38,961 bases of DNA from Euprymna scolopes (lineage: Eukaryota > Mollusca > Cephalopoda > Sepiida > Sepiolidae). Of the stretch, positions 1-9,389 are shown piece after piece. The DNA is taken from positions 128,762,980 to 128,801,940 of the forward strand of contig CM044487.1 in NCBI GenBank assembly GCA_024364805.1, in the 5' to 3' direction. Every line of letters begins with the position of its first letter. The stretch's first letter is position 1. The position numbers and the translations under genes are program-made. A model generated the notes under the pieces. It was not told the DNA's origin, did not search any database, and saw nothing but the letters and a program-made list of their open reading frames with translations.

Positions 1-399
1 TATATATATATATATGTGTATGTAAAAAGAAATGACAATTTGGTGATGGTAGTCTTAATTTTAACAGTATTTTTGAGTGGAAATCACTCACCATGAAAAA
101 AAATAACTATTTCTTTTTAATTTGGAGTTTTATTTTGCAATAGTCATAAACTTTTAGAATCCAGGTCCATTTTAAAAAGTTTATTTTAATTTTATATAAC
201 CCAACCATTTATTATGTTTTGCTGCAGCAGAACAAAACAACAGTTATATTATTTTGAGGCATAAGTGATTTGTGAACCGAATTTTCGCAACTTCTAATTT
301 TGAAAAATTACATATTGAATAAAATAAATTTATTAATAAGTTATATCATTTCAGAAATTAAATTGAATAATGTTAACAAAATAAATCTATGATGAAACA

Positions 400-625
400 C
401 TCAAATACCAAAATGTGTAAATGTTTTTTGCACTGTGATAAATTGTCTACTACATTGGTGAACAACATGGCTGAAACCTTGAACCTTTATCAGGCAGTAA
501 AAATTATAGACAGAAAATGGTGGATAGTAAGACGACTCAAAGAAGCAGTGCATATGCTGGCTGACAACCAACTTCTAAGCAAACCTAGTATAGAATTTAA
601 CAAAATATGTGGACCATTAATTATA
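400..625 (+). mobile_element. Possible GIY-YIG endonuclease fragment of a Penelope-like element
   Basis: An 82-codon open frame ends with AVKIIDRKWWIVRRLKEAVH and PSIEFNKICGPLI. This resembles the end of GIY-YIG endonuclease modules in Penelope-like retroelements, where a pattern like W-W-x-R-R-x-K-E-A-x-H is followed by a NRPS...N-x-I-W-x-P-L-I stretch. The catalytic GIY-YIG start is not visible, so this would be a C-terminal fragment. The match rests on recall of the pattern. Confidence 0.35.
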
Positions 626-754
626 AATAATAGATAATATATAGTAGTAATAAATAGTAAAAGAAAAAAATGTAGCAGTAAACAGTGATATATAATGATA
701 AGTAGTAAGATTGTACATCTAGAAACAAAATAGGCTCCTAAAATTTAAATTAGA

Positions 755-1020
755 AGTATCCACAAGGCATAGTGGATATAGTACTTGATAAAATTCAGTT
801 GTAAGTTATACTCTTTTGAAGGCTGAAGGTTCAATCCTCAGTGCAAGCAACGTTCAAAATACAATTGCAAATTACTTAGGATTGCTACCCAGTCATGGTT
901 GATAGGACGAGAGCATGTTACCCTATAGTTTAAATAAAGAGTTCTGTTTGAAATTCTGTGCAGATTCTCCGAGTAAGACAAGATACTCTTGAAGAAGGTC
1001 GGAGATTACATCAACTGAAA
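755..1020 (+). mobile_element. tRNA-derived SINE copy A
   Basis: A box-A-like GGCATAGTGGAT is followed about 70 bases later by a box-B-like AGGTTCAATCCTC. The body downstream (TACAATTGCAAATTACTTAGG, ..TTTAAATAAAGAGTTC, GACAAGATACTCTTGAAGAAG) recurs on the other strand at about 5,378-5,650, which shows that it is a dispersed unit. I see no clean target-site duplication. The parent tRNA is not identifiable. Confidence 0.6.
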
Positions 1021-1689
1021 TCTGAAAATAACCTTAAAATGACAAAATGTATACGATGCTCATGAATAGGACTTTTTGTTGCTAAAAACCAGTGGGAAAA
1101 TAAAGTGTGTATATGTGGAGGGGGGGGGGATTTCATGCTGAATCGATCCAAGAATATACTAAGAAATTTTGTGTTTTACATCTATATAAAACCCTGTTAT
1201 TGTCTGATCACCAAAGAGGAAATGCACAAACCGAGAAAACAGACAATGTCATTGTCAGAATTTAAAATTTTACCCGTTTCAAAATGGTTTAAAAATTGAA
1301 TAAACCATCAAAAATAGAATTGTCGTTTCATCATTTTTCATACAGTTTTACAGCATATGCTTTTCATTGTTACAATTTTAAGTAAATTACTTAATTTAAA
1401 ATTAAATTATTACAAATGTATAGACAGATTAGAAAGTGAAAATATTTGTTTTATTTATGTAAAAATAAATAGCTGACAAATATTTGTACAGTAAGAAAGA
1501 GATGGTAGGAAAAACAATTGGATAATTTCCTGTTAGTTTATATATAAAACTGAACAGTCCAGCTGAAAATTTTACAATTATTTTTTTCTATGATCTGAAA
1601 ATTTAGTGTTTAATCTACGATTATTAAATGCTCTTCTGAAGAATTTTTTTTTCTAGCGACAGATGAATGCCTACAAGGTCACTATTTGA

Positions 1690-1960
1690 ACAGAAAGATA
1701 TCTGTTCACATTACATTTAAATTTCTGCACATTAATACAGTCATGGAAGCAGGAAAGGGAGAAGGAATTTCAAAGTCTAGCAGTTCAAGGAATAAATTAT
1801 TAGAGTAGAAAGCTTTTCATCATTTAGGAATCTCTGCAACAAAGAGATGGGATTTTGCTACTTATTGGGTTAGTCAGGATATTTATTGTGAGGGGATAAA
1901 TTTCATTCACTCTTTCGCTCACACATAACCAGTTTCTCCTTTCCTTTTATTTGTCACATG
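1690..1960 (-). mobile_element. Old 3' fragment of a Jockey/CR1-like LINE
   Basis: This stretch repeats, with many changes and a ~60-base insertion, the LINE tail at about 10,995-11,130. Shared words include GTTCACATTACA, ATACAGTC/GTACAGTT..GGAAGCAGGAAA and GGGATTTTGCTACTT against GGGATTTTACTGCTT. It would encode the very C-terminus of the second LINE protein on the minus strand but is no longer open. It is more decayed than the other copy. Confidence 0.55.
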
Positions 1961-2154
1961 ATAAGCATTAACTCTATTTGCCTGCTTGCTGATTTGGCAC
2001 CTCCAACCGTTTCTTATTCATAAATTTAAGAGTTGAAAATAAAAAGTGAAGTATGTATGCAATTAAAAAAAACAGTGAAGCAAAACTGAAAGATAAAGAC
2101 TCCCAGACAATGCCAAGTAGGTACAGCTAATAAGTAAAGATTAAATCTACTCAC

Positions 2155-2321
2155 AGAAAAGACTTTCAGTTTGAAAGGTGCATTCAAGTGAATTGTCATG
2201 GCAGCTGTGGCAAATATTTCTGCTTGAACAGATGCTTCCAAGGCATCTCCTGCTGCCTCAGCCAAGTTGACTGCACACAGAGCCAAGTTAATGCCATAGG
2301 CTGAAGTACCACTGTTATGAC
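2155..2321 (-). CDS. SREBF: SREBP coding exon 10: C-terminal regulatory domain, continued
   Basis: This 167-nt exon enters in phase 1 at TTTTTTCCAG|GTCATAACA and leaves in phase 0 at GTCTTTTCT|GTGAGT. It encodes HNSGTSAYGINLALCAVNLA then EAAGDALEASVQAEIFATAA, with MTIHLNAPFKLKVFS at its end. Human SREBP has VHMALCAVNLAECA...LVEIHLTAAMGLKT. This is the last exon I can place. The next parts of the family (WLCHP...KFF and everything after it) are not seen on the minus strand between 1 and 2,154, so the remaining exons should lie beyond the left edge. Confidence 0.93.
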
Positions 2322-2670
2322 CTGGAAAAAATAAATAAATAAATAAAAAATCCAAATATTACGCAATACATGCACTGGAGAAAAGAGTATTTTTTTTCTA
2401 CAAAAAGAATGTGCACTAACGAGATCACGTGGGACTTGCTAGCTCAACGTAGCAATTGCTAAATTACTGTTTATCTTGTTTTGTAAATCTTTTTTTCTTA
2501 CTTTAATATTTGTTCGCATTTTCATCTTATTATCTTGACTATGATACTCTGGTTACAACAGCATCAAAGCACGATCTGAAGTTGCAAAGCATATAAGCAG
2601 AGAAGCAAACGGATTAAAACAGTCAAGTGATCATATTTGAAGGTGTTCATAATAGGTTATGTAAACATGG

Positions 2671-2960
2671 CATAATCATGTTGACACATCGGTTCTCGCT
2701 AGATCACCAAAGTTAAGCAATGTTGAGCCTTGTCACTATCAAATGGCTGACCAATTTGAGAATACCAGATGGATAACCAATTTGGAAACACCAGGTGCTG
2801 TATGTAAGGGAAGATCGACACCTCCCTGCAAGAGGAGCAAAAACCTAACATTGTTATCTTCCTTAAAGGTGATATACATGCAACTGAGGACAGCTTGTGA
2901 ATTTCATACTCCCATGGAACTTCTTCCTTCATAGGAAGCCAGTTAAACCTGCATTAAGTG
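2671..2960 (+). mobile_element. 5S-rRNA-derived SINE, copy 1
   Basis: The first ~135 bases follow animal 5S rRNA: CATCGGTTCTCGCTAGATCA, CCAAAGTTAAGCAATGTTGA, then GGCTGACC..., AATACCAG and CCAGGTGCTGTA. A conserved non-5S body follows (CACCTCCCTGCAAGAGGAGC, AAACCTAACATTGTTATC, TTTCATACTCCCATGGAACT) that is shared with copy 2 at 8,734. That makes it a composite SINE (SINE3 type) rather than a stray 5S pseudogene. The 5S part carries a 26-base tandem duplication at 2,743-2,794. A T-rich stretch follows the 3' end. Confidence 0.8.
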
Positions 2961-4204
2961 CTGCAGTTTCATTTTTTTTTTTTTATTTCAAGAAAGGGAG
3001 AAGAAGTGTAAAACCTAAAACAGCTTCTTTACTGCAATACAAGTTGGATATTCCACCTTAACCTCAAGTTTAGAACAAGTGAAAGATGCAATAAAAAAAT
3101 GCATCGTTTGGAAATTTATAACCTTCCTACAAGACAATATTTGTTGATATGTAAAAAATCAAGTTTTGACCAAGTTCATCAAATTAATTGTTGAAAACAT
3201 TAGCATATCATTCATCACAGCGAAAACCTCAATATTTAATTTTTATTCATAGAAAATAGATTTTGCTCAATTTAACTTCACTTAATAGTATTTAATGTTT
3301 GTTAGTTTAAACTATAAAAGTTGTACATGTTTTCAGCCTGTGATTAAGGTGTAATATCTGTTATATCCTTGGTCAGAAGAAGAGAAATCCTTCTTGACTG
3401 AGACAATTTATTTTTGTTCCATCTAAACTGCCCAAATGCAATAAAAAAGAAAAAAAAAATTATATATTTAACTTTAGGGAAGCAAGAAAATACAGATTAC
3501 AGTTGGTAAAAACAATGTTGAGATTTCTGCTAATTGGAGCTCAAATAATAAAATTTCCAAACTAATATTTACTTATGAGGGAACTCAACATTTAATTTTC
3601 AATTATTTCAGACTATAGATACAGTTTAAGTATCATTAGTTCTTCATTCTTATAATGTAAACATAAATTTGATGATTTGCTTAGCTCAAAGCTGATTACT
3701 GTGGATCAATGTATAAAATGTTAATGAATTGAGATTAAGATTAAGGACAAAATATACATTCATAAGGTACCTTTTTAGTGAATGAAACAGTTCAAAGATT
3801 TCTATAAAGGGATAATGCATAATTTTTCATAATGTTCAATATCTCAACTGATATTTTTTTTTTTAATATGGAGGTTCATTGCTTAGCAAGGCCCAAGGAC
3901 TACTTGAGGATAATGGTATTACCACATTGCCCAACATCAGTCATCACAAATGCTCTAAAGTGTGTTTCACATTGACATTGATGGCCCGAAGCCGCATGGT
4001 AGGTTGCTTAAAACAAGGAGAGAATTAGCTGACCTAAACTTGTTGAGTGGCACAAGCAAAATGGCAACAGACAACAAAAATTGAAAGTTATCCACAAAAC
4101 ATCTAATCTCAAACTCGAGACAAAAAAAATGGAAAAAATGTTATAATTGGAAGTAAGAAACGTAATCATTTAAATTATTACTTGTCGAAGAGAAGTTGAA
4201 TAAT

Positions 4205-4775
4205 ATATAGATATCAAGGTTGGTTGAGCTGAACATCTATTATGTAAAATATTTTAGAATGTTTATTCACTGAAACTTGACTCAACTGATATTAAATTAC
4301 TTTGTGGAAAAATTAGTTTTTGAATTATTACTTGTTGAAGAAGAGCAGTTGAATGTATATTATATTTCTGTCTGTTCCACGTTTTCTTGAAAACTACTAG
4401 GTTGATCTTGCTGAAATTTTGAATGGACATTTGTTATAAGGTGCAGCAAACTAAGTATTATGGTATCCGCGCAATGCACCATTAATATGGATTAATAGGA
4501 ATTGGTATTTAATGCAAAAATTAGCACAACTTAACCATATGCAACCATTAAATTGGGCATAAAGCACTCATTCTTTGTTAATCAGTTATAACTTTTGCCC
4601 ATTTTTAACAAGCTAAAAAGTATAGCTGTCGATGTTGATTGGGTTGAATACTCTATGTAAAGTACTCCTCAACACCTGGCAGCATGTAAAATAGATAAAC
4701 CAAATGTGATTTTGAGATGTTTATTGAAATTTAGGAAGTATCTAATATCAAATTACTTTGTAAAGAAATTAATGT
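4205..4775. repeat. Diverged direct repeat
   Basis: The stretch at about 4,215-4,330 (GGTTGGTTGAGCTGAACATC ... GATATTAAATTACTTTGTGG) recurs in altered form at about 4,635-4,775 (TGTTGATTGGGTTGAATACT ... AATATCAAATTACTTTGTAA). A partial third piece near 4,391 reads GGTTGATCTTGCTGAA. I do not recognise the family. Confidence 0.45.
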
Positions 4776-4955
4776 TTTATCTAAATCTTGTAAATTTTTC
4801 TTGCTTTATGTCATTGGTTAGTATGTGATACCCACATAATAAACCAAATATGGAAAATGTGTGATAATCAAATGGCGAGACGACAAAAACTAAAGTAAAA
4901 ATGTAAATTGTTTCTTTATTAAAAAAAGTGTAAAAGGTTTTGTGAAAATACCTAC

Positions 4956-5217
4956 CAGTCAAATAGAGTTGATGCAGTTTGTGATAGGCTAAGGCTGCAT
5001 TCACAGCCGATTCCTTCACTTCCGATTCATCAAAGTCTTTTGACCAGAGTCCTCCAGCCCTTTTGCTAAGCCATTTCCCCAAGTAAATACGATGCAAGAA
5101 TTGACGCAAACAATGCCAAGTCAAACTAGCAAAAAGGTCAAGCTTTGATGCTGGGAGTGGACGCCCAAGAGCTAAAAGACCAAGGTGCAATTGCTGAGCA
5201 GCTGCTGCATAATCACC
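4956..5217 (-). CDS. SREBF: SREBP coding exon 9: C-terminal regulatory domain, first part
   Basis: This 262-nt exon enters in phase 0 at TTCTAATAG|GGTGATTAT and leaves in phase 1 at TTGACTG|GTAGGT. It encodes GDYAAAAQQLHLGLLALGRP, then LPASKLDLFASLTWHCLRQF and, near the end, AALAYHKLHQLYLTG. Human SREBP-2 has GDFAAAAGNL...LGRALPTSRLDLACSLSW and DAALAYHRLHQLHITG. In the family this cytosolic domain binds the WD repeats of SCAP and is retained after cleavage. An insertion relative to human lies between LGKWLSKR and the AALAYH motif, where vertebrates also vary in length. Confidence 0.96.
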
Positions 5218-5377
5218 CTATTAGAAAAAATAAATAAATAAAATGAAACTGTGAATGTTTTTACATTTTTGAGATGAAGATTGATAATTTGGATTATTTA
5301 GACTATTGTTGTTTGTTATTGTGATTGTTCTCATTTTGAGTGTTATTCACACAATGTTTCAGTCAATGTAACTTCAT

Positions 5378-5650
5378 CTTCTTCAAGTGTATCTTGTCAA
5401 ACTCTGACATCTTTCTATTAAACTTGGGAATCTGCATGGAATTCCAAACGGAACACTTTATTTAATCCACAGGGGTAACATACTTTCATTCCATCAGCCA
5501 TGATTAAGTAGAAGTCTTAAATAATTTGCAATTGTATTCTTAATATCACCTGAACTGAGGATTAAAAATTCCACCCCTCAGAAGAAGGTCACAACTGAAT
5601 TTTACCTAGATCTTCATCCATTATGTTATGAGTTCTTGCGGAAGAACAGT
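5378..5650 (-). mobile_element. tRNA-derived SINE copy B
   Basis: Read on the minus strand this is copy A again: AAAATTCAGTTGTGACCTTC, AATCCTCAG, ACAATTGCAAATTATTTAAG, TTAAATAAAGTGTTCCGTTT, GAATTCCATGCAGATTC and ACAAGATACACTTGAAGAAG all align in order. The box B is decayed (GAATTTTTAATCC). Confidence 0.6.
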
Positions 5651-6470
5651 AGTCCAAATAATTCAATGAAACCATGAACATTCTACAGATTCTATTCTCA
5701 TCAAAAGTAACTCGTACCAAAATAATTAAACATGATTAAATACAAAGAAAACAAATTGTGGCTAAAAATTGTATTGCATTTGAAGTTGATCTTTAATTTA
5801 GGTTCACAATATAACTCAAGAGCAATTTAGTTAGCCTCACGGAAGTTTTTTTTTTTTTTTAAATATAATGAAAAATTATTTTAACTTGATTTTCTTAATA
5901 CAAGTGATAATATCTATAAGTATTTATTTTCCTAGTTCAGAACAAAGACAATCCGAGAACAATTACCTTCAATGTAAGATAGTGGCTCAACTATTTAGTT
6001 GTCTATAAATATTTTTTTAATAAATAAAGCAACTTGAATAATGTCAATCTATACTACAGAATTTTACATAAAGCAGACCTTTAATTAAAAGTATTCAAGA
6101 TCTTTAGTTATATTAATATATACTAGCAACAGTGTGGCAAGACAGCACTTGAGCCAAATACTTCGGAAACTCCACAAGGCATCAATCAAACATTTGTTGA
6201 TGGACAAATTCCTGTTTAGACAGTAGAGCATTAATTTCTGAGGATTTGGCGAAATGAGGCTCTTAATGATCTTAATTAAATTTGCTATCATCCGTTTTAA
6301 TTGCTTTAAAAGTGTCATTACTTCCTAAACAAGATTTAATGACTGAACACTAACAAAAAAAAAAAAGAAAAGAAAAAGGGAAACAGGAGAGGAAACAAGA
6401 AAGGAAAGTTTTAAAAAAAAAGGACAACATAAAAGAAAGAACAAAGAAAGAAGAAAAGAGAAAAATATAG

Positions 6471-7550
6471 AATACTAGCAGGCCACCTGGCGTTGCCCAG
6501 TCTTAAAATATGCTTAAACATGATATTTTAATTTATGCAGATTTCATATTTATTATTATTATTATTATAGAGCCAATTCTCTGATGATTATTATATTGCA
6601 TCCATTACATTTTAGTGCCTCTTTCCCATTTGGCCCAGTCGTAAAATACACTTAAATATATTTTAATTCATGCAGATTTTAGTATTTATTATTATAAAGC
6701 CAATATTCTATTGATTATTATATTGTACTCAATATATAGTAGTGATTTTAAAAATAAAAAAAAGACTTGGGTGCTACCAGCTAAAATCGAAACCAAAACA
6801 TAGTTATGCAGCCTTATTCATTACCATCTGAGCTAACAGAAAAATTGGTACTTATGCACTTATTGAACCATATTAAAATAACATTTAGAAAGCCATTCTT
6901 AACATGGAGAGAGGAGGGCGTTTTGTAACTATTCTGTACTTTCACCTAACAATTTAAAGAAAAAAAAAAAAAAAAGATATTGTAAAACTTTAATTTGAAA
7001 ATACTATTTAAAAATAATGTGGTTTAATAAGTGCACAAGCACCAAAAAATTAACCGAATTTACAGTATAAATGTATATTTGCATATGCGTAAAAGGTATA
7101 CGTTTAATCAACTTACATCCACCAAGTTAAAATTTTTTCAATTTTTACCCCTTTATGGCTAAAAACCAAATCGAATTTGTTTCACAGGCTCTAATCTCCT
7201 ATATATCAAGTTTCAAGTTTGTAAACTAAAAATTTACAAAGTAATTTGATAGAGAACATTCCTTAGACAGACAAGGTCACTTATATATATAAATAACTGA
7301 ATTTCAACAAAATCTTGTACCAACTAGTAGGCTGCACGTCGTTGCCCAGTCATAAAATATGCTTACATATGATATCTTATGCAGATTTCATATTTATTAT
7401 AGAGTCGGTTTAAAGCTAAATCAAATTTTTTCCACTGGTCCAAATTCCCTATATATCAAGTTTCAAGTCTGTAGACCAAAAATTGAGAGAGGAGTTTGAT
7501 AGAAATTATTCTCCACACAGAGATAAGGTCACGTGTGTGTGTGTGTGTGT
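6471..7550. repeat. Repeated module of unknown class (copies at 6,471, 6,612 and 7,320)
   Basis: A head segment, CTAGCAGGCCACCTGGCGTT then GCCCAGTC...AAAATATGCTTA...CAGATTTCATATTTATTAT, occurs at 6,475-6,570, in part at 6,630-6,705 and again at 7,322-7,400. A tail segment (CTATATATCAAGTTTCAAG, TGTAnACnAAAAATT, TTTGATAGA, AGACAAGGTCAC) occurs at 7,199-7,280 and 7,450-7,533. The second copy ends in a (GT)9 repeat at 7,533-7,550. It looks like a nonautonomous dispersed element with an internal duplication in its first copy. Confidence 0.5.
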
Positions 7551-7845
7551 ACTTCATCCTAAATGCTATACAATTATGCCCCATGTAGAAAATATGCATA
7601 AATAAAATTTAGCATAATAGTTAAATGAAACTAATCATCCAATAAACCATAAAAAAATGAATAATTAATTCATTTTTCAAAGGAATATGTAAATCAGTTA
7701 ACCTTTATGAAGTTGCTCGCATATCCATGATCGAGTATATAAAGTTCAGTTTAATAATTTTTAAATAGAAAAATTAGGCTTTTAATATCAATGTGAGTGC
7801 GACAAAAAAATGCATTTTATATGTATAGATAGATAACTGACTTAC

Positions 7846-8021
7846 CTGATTAATGTATTTGTCAGACTGCTTTTTATGTCTCCAATAAGTAACTGATGCT
7901 TGGCTATTCTTTGATTTCACAGGCTCCCCATAAACAAACAACATTAGCAACATCAGAAGGATAAACACAGTGTTCAGTAACTGTGGTAGGAAAGGCCAGA
8001 AAGTACCCATAGCTGCATTGT
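7846..8021 (-). CDS. SREBF: SREBP coding exon 8: membrane helix 2 and GEPV motif
   Basis: This 176-nt exon enters in phase 1 at TCTTTTAAAG|ACAATGCAG and leaves in phase 0 at ATTAATCAG|GTAAGT. It encodes DNAAMGTFWP, a strongly hydrophobic helix (LLNTVFILLMLLMLFVY), then GEPVKSKNSQASVTYWRHKK and QSDKYINQ. Human SREBP-2 reads LLVHGEPV...SSVTFWRHRKQADLDLARG at the same place. Together with exon 7 this gives the hairpin with both tails in the cytosol. The long gap to exon 7 (about 1.2 kb) holds one copy of a 5S-derived SINE. Confidence 0.96.
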
Positions 8022-9200
8022 CTTTAAAAGAGAAAAAGAAAATAGACTGATAAATATTTTCCAAGTATAACCTTAAAAAACAAATTGTTTTATTCTAATG
8101 AAATATTAAAATTCCATAACTATGAACATTGTAGTAGTTTGTTTTTATTTTCATTCCCAAATTATTTGATTTCTGAATCAAATTTAAATCTTCCCAAATT
8201 ATTTTTACAGTATACTTTTGATAAAAGAAATAAAGTTCAAATCAATATGAAGAAGTTATGATTATTGAGATAAGAAATGTTATTCCAAGGGATGCAAATG
8301 CTATTGTAATAATATGATTTTAATAATTTTATATGTTAGATTATAGTGATAATTTATGCCTTACAAAATCAATATTTTATTCTGAGTAGCCAGTTGATTA
8401 CGGAAATTTTTGGTCAGTTCTTTAAAAACAAAATTTTACTATCTAGATCAATTCCATTTATGACATATCTAGTCAATAAATTCATTTATTACTTCCAAAT
8501 AATCTTCCCCATTTAATTCCATTGAATAATCAGAAAAGATGGTTATTTGATGAAATCTCTGCAAAAAATGCAAAAGACTTCTAAAACATTTTCGGTGCAT
8601 AAGTTTTAAACATTAAAATTATTACTTCAGTTTTAAGTGATTTGATTTATTATCCTAATTTTATTTTACTTATTCAAATACCTATTCTAAGCTGTCAGAA
8701 TTACTTAATGAAACCTTTTATTCATGATATTTATACATCATAATCACGTCAACACACCGGTTCCCGTCAGATCACCAAAGTTAAGCAATGTTGAACCTGG
8801 TCATTGCTAAAACGGGTGACCAATTTGGGAATTCCAGGCGCTATAGGACATAGACACCTTCCTGCAAGAGTTGCAAAAACCTAACGTCGTCATCTCCTCT
8901 AACGAGCATATACATGCAACTGAAGACCATTTGTGAATTTCATACTCCCATGAAACTTCCTTCTCCAGAGGAAGCCGGTTAAACCCGAAAAGGGTTGGTG
9001 CCGACACACACACACACACACACACACATTCATGATATTTACCAAACAAGTAAATTTGGCAGTATCCTTCATTTTATATAGAAGTCGTTTTTTGTTTTTT
9101 CATCAAAAGTTCAAATCAGATCATTGACCAAGACAAACGTCCATAGAGGTAGACTAAACACATAAATATATAACTTTTGTCAAAGAAAAATTATACCAAC
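8022..9200. other. SREBP intron between exons 7 and 8
   Basis: The only recognised content is 5S-SINE copy 2 at 8,734-9,028 with its flanking 13-bp repeats. The rest is AT-rich. Confidence 0.6.
8734..9028 (+). mobile_element. 5S-rRNA-derived SINE, copy 2, with target-site duplication
   Basis: Bases 8,734 to about 8,848 follow 5S rRNA from its 5' end: TACATCATAATCACGTCAAC, ACACCGGTTCCCGTCAGATC, ACCAAAGTTAAGCAATGTTG, CGGGTGACC, GGGAATTCCAGGCGCTATAG. These include the internal promoter regions (box A, box C). A ~150-base body shared with copy 1 follows, then a CA repeat (9,003-9,028) as tail. The insertion is bracketed by the same 13 bases, TTCATGATATTTA, at 8,721-8,733 and 9,029-9,041. These exact target-site repeats mean it arrived as one retrotransposed unit. 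Confidence 0.9.
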
Positions 9201-9389
9201 CTGATTTAAAACTGAGCAAAACTCGATCATATTTATGTGCAGTCGAATAAGTGTCGGAATAAGAAAGAGTGCCAGGTTTTAAGAAAAAACCAAATGGATT
9301 AAAAGCCAAAACTCCAAACATGAACATACAAGTGGCAATACGAGACCTGTCCAGCATACCACCCATGTCAAACATTGGAGCATCACTGC
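9201..9389 (-). CDS. SREBF: SREBP coding exon 7: membrane helix 1, lumenal loop and site-1 cleavage motif
   Basis: This 189-nt exon has phase 1 at both ends; the acceptor is CTCTTTTCAG|GCAGTGATG and the donor AAATCAG|GTTGGT. After a short acidic stretch it encodes MLDRSRIATCMFMFGVLAFN then PFGFFL. This aligns with human DRSRILLCVLTFLCLSFNPL and carries the DRSR motif and the Asn-Pro pair within the helix that site-2 protease needs. The lumenal loop (about 30 residues) ends with DRVLLSFKS, matching human GRSVLSFES. RVLL fits the RxxL rule of site-1 protease. The residue just before the conserved Cys is Thr rather than Leu. Confidence 0.95.

Larger units (their letters stand above)
1..2154. other. 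Intron (SREBP, after exon 10): repeats only
   Basis: No exon of the SREBP C-terminus could be recognised here. The stretch begins with a short TA repeat (1-16) and contains a possible GIY-YIG fragment (389-637), a tRNA-derived SINE (about 755-1,020) and a decayed LINE tail (about 1,690-1,960). The rest is AT-rich sequence in which I see nothing. Confidence 0.6.
2322..4955. other. SREBP intron between exons 9 and 10
   Basis: The intron holds 5S-SINE copy 1 (2,671-2,960) and, at about 4,160-4,775, a diverged direct repeat with a third piece. No exon-like open frame with splice sites was found. The piece at 3,870-4,080 is less AT-rich than its surroundings and may be an unidentified repeat. Confidence 0.6.
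5218..7845. other. SREBP intron between exons 8 and 9
   Basis: The intron contains a minus-strand tRNA-derived SINE (5,378-5,650), a purine-rich A/AAAG stretch (about 6,353-6,470) and a repeated module of unknown class (6,471-7,550). No coding exon is seen. Confidence 0.6.

Noticed and set aside
2671-2808. 5S rRNA gene.
   Set aside because: Many substitutions, a tandem duplication, and a conserved non-5S tail shared with another copy show a SINE, not a functional 5S gene.
4462-4485. GTGCATTG on the minus strand, the start of miR-33, which lies in an SREBF intron in vertebrates and flies.
   Set aside because: Only 8 bases match; the rest of the very conserved mature sequence (TAGTTGCATTG) is absent and no hairpin partner is seen. 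If present, miR-33 is probably in an intron beyond the left edge.
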